A stretch of DNA of 10,572 bases from the NCBI GenBank assembly GCA_929200175.1, contig CAKMYR010000037.1:1-10572 (forward strand), given 5' to 3'. The notes beneath the pieces are model-generated. The model saw nothing but the letters and a program-made list of their open reading frames with translations. It had not been told where the DNA came from and ran no database searches. The position numbers were made by a program, and so were the translations under genes. How positions within the stretch are numbered: position 1 is the first letter of the stretch; every line of letters begins with the position of its first letter. Source of the DNA: an uncultured Gammaproteobacteria bacterium. Lineage in GTDB: Bacteria > Pseudomonadota > Gammaproteobacteria > PS1 > Pseudothioglobaceae. Positions 1 to 7,000 of this stretch are shown here, one piece after another.

Positions 1-2072
1 CTATGGTAATCACCCATAGAATAGCTTATTTAATAAAAAAAATAGGAGTTAATATAAATGAGATCTTAGCAGTTACTTTTACTAATAAAGCTTCTCTTGA
101 AATGACTCAAAGAATAAGCCTATTACTTAATCAACCTATAGATAATATGTGGGTAGGTACTTTCCATAGTATTTCTCATCGCTTACTTAGGGAAAATTAT
201 AAAAAAGCAAACCTAGTTTCTGATTTTCAAATCTTAGATTCACAAGATCAATTTAGAATAATTAAACGCATAGCTAAAGAACAAAATATTGATGAAGCTA
301 ATACCCCAATTAAGCAATTACAAGGTTTTATTAATAAACAAAAAAATAAAGCTACAAGAGCTATTCATATTAACGCAAAAGATGATTATTATCTACAAAT
401 AAACCTTAGAATATTTGAATTATACGAAGAATACTGCGACGCAAATAATTTAGTTGATTTTGCAGAATTATTGCTAAGAAGTTATGAATTATTACAAAAT
501 AATCCCGATATACTTCAATATTACCAAAGCCATTTTAAATATATTTTGATTGATGAATTTCAAGATACTAATACTATTCAATATTCATGGATTAAATCAT
601 TTTATTCTGGAAAAAATATAGTATTTTGTGTTGGTGATGATGATCAATCTATTTATGGTTGGAGAGGAGCTAAAATTGAAAATATTAAAAAATTTAAAAA
701 TGACTTTAAACCTATTAATATAGCTTATTTAGAGCAAAATTATCGCTCAACTGGAAATATTTTAAAAGCATCAAATGCCTTAATAAAAAACAACAACGGT
801 CGTATGGATAAATCTCTATGGACTGATTCAGAAAATGGAGAGTTAATTGAGGTTTTTCAAGCTAAAGATGAAGCTAATGAAGCAGATTTTATAGTTAATA
901 AAATTATAAAATATGCTGATAAAGGAATACCTAAAAATCAATTTGCTATTCTTTATAGATCAAATGCTCAATCTAGAATATTTGAAGAAACATTAATCAA
1001 ATATGATATTCCTTATACTATTTATGGAGGTTTAAAATTTTTTGAAAGAGCAGAAATTAAAAATGCAATATGTTATTTACGCCTAGTAGAAAACAATAAT
1101 GATAATATTGCATTTGAGCGCATAATTAATATTCCTGCTCGTGGTATCGGTAATGTAACAATTAATAAAATAACAACATTTGCTAATGAAAACCATACTA
1201 GTTTATTTTTTGCCGCTAATGAAATTGCTTTAACTTTAACTCCAAAAATTAAAAATGCAATAATTAGTTTTATCGAAAATATTAAAAATATCGAAAATTC
1301 AATAAAAAGCATTTTAGAATTACATAAAAAAGTTGATTACATAATAAGACACTCAGGACTAATTGAATATTATAGTAATGAAAAAATTGATAAAACTGGC
1401 AATAAAAAAGAAAATCTTGAAGAATTAGTTAATGCCGCCAAACAATATAGCTATCAAAAAAATTCAAAAGAAAATGATATCAAAGATTTTATTGATTTAA
1501 GTTTGCTTGATGCAGATAATGGAAACGAAGCGAATCATAATCAAAAAGTACAACTTATGACTATACACTCTGCTAAAGGTTTAGAATTTTCTTATATATT
1601 TTTAACAGGCATGGAAGAAAATTTATTTCCATCAATAAAAAGCAAAGAAGAGCCATATTTAATAGATGAAGAAAGAAGGCTTTGTTATGTTGGAATGACA
1701 AGAGCTATGACAGAACTAACTCTATCTTATGCTCTTAAAAGATTCATAAATGGCAATATTTTTTACCCTAGACCCTCTAGGTTTATAGAAGAAATCCCAA
1801 CAAAATATATATCAAATAAACAAGATGATAGTTATGAGCGTACATATCAAAAAACTTATAATAATATCGAGCATAAAAAAATAAACACCGACATAAAACC
1901 AAATAGCAAAGGAGAGTTATCAATTGGGGCAACCGTACAACATATTAAGTTTGGGATAGGTACAGTTATTAACTTTGAAGGATCTGGCGAATCAACTAGA
2001 GTCCAAATTCAATTTAATAAATTTGGTACAAAATGGCTAATTGGCGCTTATGCTAATTTAAAATTTATATAA
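1..2072 (+). CDS. uvrD: UvrD DNA helicase II, 5'-truncated by the window edge
   Basis: Superfamily 1A 3'-5' DNA helicase of nucleotide excision and mismatch repair. It releases UvrC and the excised oligonucleotide, or unwinds the nicked strand after MutL/MutH. The visible 689 residues lack only the N-terminus. Bases 1-2 (ct) would complete an ACT Thr codon, fitting the end of the Walker A GKT, so the ATG at 3 is internal (VITHRIAYL follows GKT in the family). Numbered from that Met: motif Ia VTFTNKAS (24-31), motif II DEFQDTN (184-190), motif III GDDDQSIYGWRGA (211-223), YRSNAQSR (318-325), motif V region QLMTIHSAKGLEF (517-529), motif VI EERRLCYVGMTRA (556-568). The C-terminal Tudor-like tail (from about 640, ending WLIGAYANLKFI) and WVGTFHS plus DFQILDS identify UvrD rather than Rep or PcrA. 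About 34 residues are missing; E. coli UvrD has 720. It converges with nagZ, leaving 26 bases between stops. Confidence 0.96.
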   Translation, partial: MVITHRIAYLIKKIGVNINEILAVTFTNKASLEMTQRISLLLNQPIDNMWVGTFHSISHRLLRENYKKANLVSDFQILDSQDQFRIIKRIAKEQNIDEANTPIKQLQGFINKQKNKATRAIHINAKDDYYLQINLRIFELYEEYCDANNLVDFAELLLRSYELLQNNPDILQYYQSHFKYILIDEFQDTNTIQYSWIKSFYSGKNIVFCVGDDDQSIYGWRGAKIENIKKFKNDFKPINIAYLEQNYRSTGNILKASNALIKNNNGRMDKSLWTDSENGELIEVFQAKDEANEADFIVNKIIKYADKGIPKNQFAILYRSNAQSRIFEETLIKYDIPYTIYGGLKFFERAEIKNAICYLRLVENNNDNIAFERIINIPARGIGNVTINKITTFANENHTSLFFAANEIALTLTPKIKNAIISFIENIKNIENSIKSILELHKKVDYIIRHSGLIEYYSNEKIDKTGNKKENLEELVNAAKQYSYQKNSKENDIKDFIDLSLLDADNGNEANHNQKVQLMTIHSAKGLEFSYIFLTGMEENLFPSIKSKEEPYLIDEERRLCYVGMTRAMTELTLSYALKRFINGNIFYPRPSRFIEEIPTKYISNKQDDSYERTYQKTYNNIEHKKINTDIKPNSKGELSIGATVQHIKFGIGTVINFEGSGESTRVQIQFNKFGTKWLIGAYANLKFI

Positions 2073-2097
2073 CTATTACTAATGATTTTAATAAAAT

Positions 2098-2137
2098 TTT
2101 AACTAACTAAATTTTTAATATTAGTTAAATGTTTTTT
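2098..2137 (+). terminator. Possible AT-rich hairpin terminator for uvrD, inside the nagZ 3' end
   Basis: TTAACTAA at 2099-2106 is matched by TTAGTTAA at 2121-2128. With one extra T-A pair (2098/2129) this makes a 9-bp stem around a 14-base loop, followed on the plus strand by six T at 2132-2137. The geometry resembles an intrinsic terminator, but the stem has a single G-C pair and would be weak. It lies over the last codons of the convergent nagZ. In such AT-rich DNA this could be chance. Confidence 0.25.
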
Positions 2138-3085
2138 GTATTTTGTCTTATCAAAATTTTTAACTTTATTGGCTTTCATTATTTTTAAGCTATCATTTAA
2201 TTGCCAATTATTAGCAATAACTTCATCTGTTAATTCCGGATTATTACATATTAAAACCATATCACAACCGCTATCTATTGAGAATTTAACTCTGTCATTA
2301 ATATCTTTAATAAAACAAGCTCCTTGCATAGACAAATCATCACTAAAAATTATTCCTTTAAATTCTAATTGATTTCTTAAAATATCTTTAATCCATTTTT
2401 TAGAAAAACCAGCAGGTTTATCATCTATTTTAGGATATATAACATGCGATAACATTACTGCATCTAAACCATTTTTAATTACTCTTTCAAAAACAGATAT
2501 ATCTTTATTTAATTCTGTAATTGATCTATTGTCAACTGCTAATGCTACATGTGAATCTAATTTAGCATAACCATGTCCTGGAAAATGCTTAGCTACAGAT
2601 TTCATTCCTGCTTTGTGCATGCCATTAATTAAAGAACTAGCTAATTCTACTATTATGTCTGGATTAATATGAAAAGACCTATCACCTATCACGCTAGAGT
2701 TGCCATAATCAATATCAAGAACTGGAGTAAAAGAAAAATCTACCCCAATTGATAATAATTCTGTAGCTAAAATATAACCACAGGAAAAAGCTTGTTCTAC
2801 AGCTAATTTAGCATTGTCATCATAAACTTCACCAAGTTTTTTCATCGCTGGAATATTAGTAAAACCATCTCTAAAACGCTGCACCCTACCACCTTCATGA
2901 TCTACTGCAATAAGTAAATTAGGATTTAGTTTGCGTATTTCAATAATTAAAGATTTAACTTGTTCAATACTAGCATAATTTCTAGCAAATAAAATAACTC
3001 CACCAACTGCTGGCTTAGTTAGTTTATTTTTATCTATTTTAGTTAGTGTCAATCCTGATACATCTAACATAATTCTTCCTATCAT
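2099..3085 (-). CDS. nagZ: Beta-N-acetylhexosaminidase NagZ (GH3)
   Basis: Cytosolic family 3 glycosidase of peptidoglycan recycling; it cleaves GlcNAc from the GlcNAc-1,6-anhydroMurNAc peptides imported by AmpG. The 328 residues (E. coli 341) are collinear with NagZ: VGGVILFARNY (27-37), DHEGGRVQRFRDGF (62-75), the catalytic-loop signature KHFPGHG (166-172) with DSH (177-179), SHVIYP (213-218), and the nucleophile motif FSDDLSM, with D249 the expected nucleophile. CDMVLICNN (274-282) is also family-typical. There is no signal peptide, as expected for a cytosolic enzyme. It is the last gene of the minus-strand block; its first ATG overlaps the ampG stop as ATGA, implying translational coupling. 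A second in-frame ATG (Met6, 3068-3070) has a better Shine-Dalgarno and begins MLDV; both starts would give a working enzyme. Confidence 0.96.
   Translation of the reverse strand: MIGRIMLDVSGLTLTKIDKNKLTKPAVGGVILFARNYASIEQVKSLIIEIRKLNPNLLIAVDHEGGRVQRFRDGFTNIPAMKKLGEVYDDNAKLAVEQAFSCGYILATELLSIGVDFSFTPVLDIDYGNSSVIGDRSFHINPDIIVELASSLINGMHKAGMKSVAKHFPGHGYAKLDSHVALAVDNRSITELNKDISVFERVIKNGLDAVMLSHVIYPKIDDKPAGFSKKWIKDILRNQLEFKGIIFSDDLSMQGACFIKDINDRVKFSIDSGCDMVLICNNPELTDEVIANNWQLNDSLKIMKANKVKNFDKTKYKKHLTNIKNLVS
3075..3080 (-). promoter_or_regulatory. Shine-Dalgarno AGGAAG favouring Met6 of nagZ
   Basis: Read on the minus strand, AGGAAG precedes the second in-frame ATG of nagZ (3068-3070); counting from the AGGA core the spacer is 6 bases. 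The first ATG (3083-3085, overlapping the ampG stop) has only a weaker AAGG about 10 bases upstream. Initiation may therefore occur at either Met, which differ by five residues. E. coli NagZ begins MGPVMLDV and has Mets at comparable places, so homology does not settle it. Confidence 0.45.
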
Positions 3086-4440
3086 TTGAATACAGCCTTA
3101 AACTTTGAAGAAAAAAAGATAATAATTAATAAACTAGGAATAACCATTAAAGTAGTAATAACAAAAAATAAAGCCCATGAGTTATTAAGAGATAAATGCC
3201 AATTATATTGAAAATTATCAATCATAACTCCACTAAAACTAGCAAACACCGTTCGTCCAAAATTAGCAAATGAAGACATAATAGCGTACTGAGTAGCACT
3301 ATAGGCTTTATTAGTTAAATAAGAAATAAAAGCAACAAAAGTAACTGTAGAAAAAGCTGCAGTAAAATTATCAAATACAATTGCCAAAAATAAAACATTA
3401 GTATTAGCCCCAGTAAGCGCTATGTAAGCAAAAAATAAATTGGTTAATGACATTGAAATACCACCCAATAAAAGACCTTTAACTAAACTATAGCGAATAC
3501 TAACAAAGCCAGCTAAAAAAGAATAAATAATAGTAAAAAACCAACCTATTAGTTTTACATAAGTAGCAATTTCATCTGTACTAAAACCTATTTCTTTATA
3601 GAAAACTAATGACATCTTGCCTAAAAAAGCTTCTCCTATCTTAAAAAGAAAGATAAAAACAAATAAGCCAATAGCTAAATAACCAAAACGAACAAAAAAA
3701 TCTTTTAAAGGATTAACTAAAGAAACATAAAGCCAAGTGATAAAGATTTTTATTTTATTTACTTTTTTTATTTTTGATAATAAAAATTGATAATCTTTTA
3801 GTTGTTTTATTTCTGGATTATATTTTGGAGCAGTAATAAAAAATAATGTTAAAAACATAAGTATAGCCATTATAAGAGCTAAAAACATATAGGTTTTTGA
3901 CCAACTAAATCCTATACTTTCTCCAGCTAAAGTCAATGCAAACCAGCCTAATAATCCATATCCAGTCCACCAGCCAACAGTAGCTAAAGATGCTGCTGCT
4001 GATACACTTTTTTGCTCATTAATATCAAAGCTATCAATCCTATAAGCATCAATTGCTATATCTTGTGTAGCAGAAGATATAGCAATAAGAATTGCAATTA
4101 AACTTGTTAAAACTAAATTATTATCAGGGTCTATATTAGCAATACTAAGAATTAATATAACCAACATAAATTGAGTAAAAAATATCCAAGAACGACGTTG
4201 TCCCATAGATTTTAATATTGGAATTTTAAAACGATCAACTATTGGCGACCACAGCCAATTTATAGAATAAACTGCAAATATCGATCCAAAAATACCAATT
4301 GCTGTACGGGTTAGCCCAACATCTTTTAGCCATAAAGTCATAGCTGAACCGATAATAACCCAAGGAAAACCACTAGAGATGCCATTTAAAAATATAAACA
4401 GCATTCTTTTGTCAAGATAGATATTTAATACTTTTTTCAA
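3082..4440 (-). CDS. ampG: AmpG-type muropeptide permease (MFS), TTG start
   Basis: Inner-membrane major-facilitator protein that imports GlcNAc-1,6-anhydroMurNAc and its peptides by proton symport. The 452 residues are mostly hydrophobic. Family segments are GISSGFPW (20-27), LWSPIVDRF (63-71), GQRRSWIFFTQ (80-90), SATQDIAIDAYRID (123-136) and, in the second half, SATQYAIMSSFANFGR (381-396). E. coli AmpG is 491 residues with 14 membrane segments; this one ends after the equivalent of segment 12, so a 12-segment form is likely. A charged linker (about 205-232) separates the halves. The start is TTG (4438-4440): no ATG lies between the preceding in-frame stop (that of the rhodanese gene) and Met13, and the TTG start gives an N-terminus matching E. 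coli in length. It lies 9 bases after the rhodanese gene and overlaps nagZ by ATGA. Confidence 0.92.
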   Translation of the reverse strand: MKKVLNIYLDKRMLFIFLNGISSGFPWVIIGSAMTLWLKDVGLTRTAIGIFGSIFAVYSINWLWSPIVDRFKIPILKSMGQRRSWIFFTQFMLVILILSIANIDPDNNLVLTSLIAILIAISSATQDIAIDAYRIDSFDINEQKSVSAAASLATVGWWTGYGLLGWFALTLAGESIGFSWSKTYMFLALIMAILMFLTLFFITAPKYNPEIKQLKDYQFLLSKIKKVNKIKIFITWLYVSLVNPLKDFFVRFGYLAIGLFVFIFLFKIGEAFLGKMSLVFYKEIGFSTDEIATYVKLIGWFFTIIYSFLAGFVSIRYSLVKGLLLGGISMSLTNLFFAYIALTGANTNVLFLAIVFDNFTAAFSTVTFVAFISYLTNKAYSATQYAIMSSFANFGRTVFASFSGVMIDNFQYNWHLSLNNSWALFFVITTLMVIPSLLIIIFFSSKFKAVFK

Positions 4441-4449
4441 TATGAATAT

Positions 4450-4848
4450 TTAAAGATCTTCACAGGGCAACCCATCATAAATCCATCCATTTATATTACA
4501 GCGTTTTCTGTTTTGATCCTCATCACCTTCAAATCCACCAACAACATGGCCAACTTTACTAAAACCATTATCAATTAGACATTCACCAGCATTCATTGAG
4601 CGATGTCCACTACGACAAATTAAAATTATCTCTGTATCTAAAGAGCAATTATTACTCTTAACGCTATTGATAAATTCTTCTTCATTAGGATTCCAATAAG
4701 GCTTATCAACCCAAGGAATTAAAATACAATTAACAGGTCTTGCAAGCATATTTTCAAGCTTACTACGAACATCAATAAAAACTGCATTTTTATTATTTTC
4801 AAGTATTTTGTACGCCTCTTTAGGCGCATAATTTATTAATTCATTCAT
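4450..4848 (-). CDS. Single-domain rhodanese-like protein
   Basis: Small cytosolic rhodanese (132 residues), a sulfane-sulfur carrier or transferase by family. FIDVRSKLE (24-32) is the usual strand-A signature. The active-site loop is CRSGHRS (78-84), with Cys78 the persulfide-forming residue and Arg at positions 79 and 83. VVGGFEGDEDQNRKR (102-116) and a GW..DGLPCEDL end match a common proteobacterial rhodanese subgroup having IPWVDKPYW after the first strand (44-52). No signal peptide or membrane segment is seen. Its ATG overlaps the stop of the YkuD gene (ATGA), and its stop is 9 bases from ampG, so it is embedded in the peptidoglycan-recycling half of the operon. Its acceptor is unknown; thiosulfate or polysulfide metabolism is a guess from the family, not from this context. 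Confidence 0.88.
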   Translation of the reverse strand: MNELINYAPKEAYKILENNKNAVFIDVRSKLENMLARPVNCILIPWVDKPYWNPNEEEFINSVKSNNCSLDTEIILICRSGHRSMNAGECLIDNGFSKVGHVVGGFEGDEDQNRKRCNINGWIYDGLPCEDL

Positions 4849-5303
4849 AAGTTTATTATAACATTTTCATTTATTTTAACTTTATTAAATAACTTAATTA
4901 TATCCTCGTTATTCATACGAATACAACCTTTTGAGCCCGGCACTCCCATTTGTACCTCATCTGGAGATCCATGAATATAGATATAACGATTTAAGGTGTT
5001 TTTATTATGATTTTCAATGCCTTCTAACCAAATAATACGAGTTAAAATCCAATCTCTATTAGGATATTTTTTAAAAAGTTTAGAAGAATAAATCTCTCCT
5101 GTAAATTTACGCGCCACAAAAACCGAATTACAAGCTAATCCTTCACCAATTTTATTATGTATTCTGTGTTTGCCGCTTGGGGTACAAAATGAATTATTCT
5201 TTTCTCCAATGCCATTTTTAGCGCTGCTAATACTATAACTATCAATTAATTCGTTATTTTTATAATATTCAAGTATTTGTTTATTAATACTGATTTTGAT
5301 CAT
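4845..5303 (-). CDS. YkuD-fold L,D-transpeptidase family protein, signal-less; likely cytosolic L,D-carboxypeptidase (ElsL-like)
   Basis: The 152 residues are essentially one YkuD domain. The catalytic signature is complete: IYIHGSPDE (108-116, His111-Gly112) and GSKGCIRM (123-130, with Ser124, Cys127 nucleophile and Arg129). CTPSGKHRI (40-48) and RDWILTRIIWLEG (83-95) are typical of a small gammaproteobacterial subgroup. The protein starts MIKISINKQILEYY, the first strand of the fold, with no signal peptide, lipobox or LysM domain, so it should stay in the cytosol, unlike crosslinking L,D-transpeptidases. A signal-less YkuD protein in Acinetobacter baumannii (ElsL) is a cytosolic L,D-carboxypeptidase of peptidoglycan recycling. 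Sharing an operon with ampG and nagZ supports the same role here, replacing LdcA. Family assignment is firm; the carboxypeptidase activity is inference. It starts 18 bases after glcF and overlaps the rhodanese gene by ATGA. Confidence 0.88.
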   Translation of the reverse strand: MIKISINKQILEYYKNNELIDSYSISSAKNGIGEKNNSFCTPSGKHRIHNKIGEGLACNSVFVARKFTGEIYSSKLFKKYPNRDWILTRIIWLEGIENHNKNTLNRYIYIHGSPDEVQMGVPGSKGCIRMNNEDIIKLFNKVKINENVIINL

Positions 5304-5321
5304 TTAAGAAAAATATACACT

Positions 5322-6467
5322 TTAACTTAACAACTCAGTCCAGTGTTTAACTGGAGTTTTAGTACCTTTTTGCAAATGCATTAAACAACCAATATTACTA
5401 GTTACAATGATTTCTGGTTGATTTTTTTGTAGATTATTTAACTTATTATCTCTTAATTTTTTTGCTAATTTTGGCTGAAAAATAGAGTAAGTTCCAGCAC
5501 TGCCACAACAAATATGATTATCATCTATAACAGTTAATTGATAACCAATTTTTTGTAAAATTTTATGAGTTAATCCTGCAATATTTTGTCCATGTTGTAA
5601 AGTACATGGTTCTTGATAACTTATTTTAACATCTTGCTTTTTAAAAAGACTTAAATCTTTATCAGCTAAAAATTCTGCTATATCTATAGTTTTACTACTA
5701 ATTTCCTTAGATTTTTGGTAGTATTTATCATTTTCAGCAAACATTAGCCGATAATCTTTTACCATCAGTCCGCAACCACTAGCGCTTGATATAATGACAT
5801 CAACATCAAGTTTTATCCAATTATTAATATTATTTTTAATTTTAACCAATGCTTGTTTATTTGCACTTAAATGTTGATCTATAGCTCCACAACATTGAGA
5901 TTGTTTGCTTGTTATAACTTCATATCCTAACTTGGTTAAAATATTTTTAATATTATTATTAATATTTGGCGCTAAGCTAGGCTGTACACAGCCTTCTAAT
6001 AATAAAACTTTACCATTTTTTTTCTCAAGCTTTAATACACTATTTACTTTAGTTTTGGATTGTCTAAACATCCAACCTATTGCATTAAATAAAATTGGAT
6101 TAGTTATAAATTTGCGTACACTATTACGATATATTTTTTGCCAAAAAGGCCTTTTATGTTCTAAAAATTCTCTACCAATATCTGCTAATTGAGAATATTG
6201 AACTCCAGATGGGCAAATAGTTTCACAAGCCCTACAAGTTAAACATTGGTCTAAATGCTTAATACTGCTTTTAGAAAAATTATTATCTTCTAATGCAGAT
6301 TTAATTAAATAAATCCTACCCCTAGGTGAATCTAGCTCATTACTTAAAATATTATAAGTAGGACAACTAGCTAAACAAAACCCACAATGAACACATGAGC
6401 GAATAATGCTATCAGCTTTCATTCCTGATAATGTTTTAGCAAACTCTCCTTTGATAGCTGTTTCCAT
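5322..6467 (-). CDS. glcF: Glycolate oxidase iron-sulfur subunit GlcF
   Basis: Iron-sulfur subunit of the membrane-associated glycolate oxidase GlcDEF; it passes electrons from the flavin subunits towards the quinone pool. The 381 residues (E. coli 407) carry two 4Fe-4S motifs, Cys25/28/31 with Cys35-Pro and Cys75/78/81 with Cys85-Pro. Two CCG (cysteine-rich) domains follow, with LEGCVQPSLAPN (157-168) and CCGAIDQH (192-199), then CTLQHGQ (288-294) and CCGSAGTYSI (320-329). Every family cysteine I could check is present, so it looks functional. Its ATG shares one base with the glcE stop (TAATG), and an AAGGA about 11 bases upstream, inside the last glcE codons, can serve as ribosome binding site. 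It is followed after 18 bases by the YkuD gene. It could in principle serve D-lactate as well as glycolate oxidation. Confidence 0.95.
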   Translation of the reverse strand: METAIKGEFAKTLSGMKADSIIRSCVHCGFCLASCPTYNILSNELDSPRGRIYLIKSALEDNNFSKSSIKHLDQCLTCRACETICPSGVQYSQLADIGREFLEHKRPFWQKIYRNSVRKFITNPILFNAIGWMFRQSKTKVNSVLKLEKKNGKVLLLEGCVQPSLAPNINNNIKNILTKLGYEVITSKQSQCCGAIDQHLSANKQALVKIKNNINNWIKLDVDVIISSASGCGLMVKDYRLMFAENDKYYQKSKEISSKTIDIAEFLADKDLSLFKKQDVKISYQEPCTLQHGQNIAGLTHKILQKIGYQLTVIDDNHICCGSAGTYSIFQPKLAKKLRDNKLNNLQKNQPEIIVTSNIGCLMHLQKGTKTPVKHWTELLS

Positions 6468-7000
6468 TATTTAAATATTCCTTTTGGGTCAAATACTTGT
6501 TTTAATTTTTGTTCAATAACTTTATGCGCCTTTGAGCTAGCTTTTTGTTTTAATGGTTTGACTAATTTTTCTACATAAAAATTTGGTAAAACCTTAAAAC
6601 TAATTTCTGTTATTAAAGCTAATTTACCTTTTGATCCAACCAATAAACGAGATACATCATAACCAGCTACATTTTTAATAACTTGACCACCAAAATTTAA
6701 TAAATTTCCATTACCATCAATAATTTGAACACCTAAAACACTATCTGATAAATCTTGTCCTCCATTAGCATATGCTGCTCCAATACTAATATTTTCATCA
6801 TCAACAAAAAACATTAAGTCCTGATTATTTTTATTTAACTCTTTTCTCATATCTTTAATTATTAATCCAGCTTTAACAGTAATAATTAACTCTTCTGGAT
6901 AATAACTAACTATCCCTTCGTAATCTAAAAATTCGCTATTAATACAAATACTATTAGATTCTTTAACAATTTTTTGTAATTGAGTTATTCTATCATTCAT
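6467..7000 (-). CDS. glcE: GlcE, glycolate oxidase second flavin subunit, strongly shortened
   Basis: Recognised as GlcE by position between glcD and glcF and by its core: GIVSYYPEELIITVKAG (29-45), LNFGGQVIKNVAGYDVSRLL (101-120) and VGSKGKLALITEISFKVLP (121-139), all close to E. coli GlcE. It has only 177 residues against about 350. Compared from memory with E. coli GlcE, about 12 residues holding the GSNSKAFLG FAD-pyrophosphate loop are gone near residue 21; another 12 or so are missing around 70-88, where the GG..A...GPRR stretch should be; and the roughly 165-residue cap domain is replaced by about 25 lysine-rich residues. The terminal LKQVFDPKGIF still matches the end of GlcE. The frame is open and both ends overlap neighbours (TAATG at 7000 and 6467), so it is not an obvious pseudogene. 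It may be a structural subunit that no longer binds FAD well; that is inference. Confidence 0.87.
   Translation of the reverse strand: MNDRITQLQKIVKESNSICINSEFLDYEGIVSYYPEELIITVKAGLIIKDMRKELNKNNQDLMFFVDDENISIGAAYANGGQDLSDSVLGVQIIDGNGNLLNFGGQVIKNVAGYDVSRLLVGSKGKLALITEISFKVLPNFYVEKLVKPLKQKASSKAHKVIEQKLKQVFDPKGIFK

Noticed and set aside
3..5. ATG at the left edge as the true start of uvrD
   Set aside because: The following residues VITHRIAYL come directly after the Walker A GKT in UvrD; a helicase starting here would lack its ATP-binding loop. The preceding ct fits the Thr codon of GKT.
1073..1312. Hydrophobic minus-strand open frame inside uvrD
   Set aside because: It is antisense to the conserved UvrD 2A/2B region; the hydrophobicity is a by-product of reading AAA/AAT-rich codons in reverse.
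6467..7000. Frameshifted or split glcE, with the missing half in another frame
   Set aside because: The whole interval between the glcD and glcF overlaps is used by the 177-residue frame, and the C-terminal VFDPKGIF of GlcE is in that same frame. The shortening is by in-frame loss, not a frameshift.
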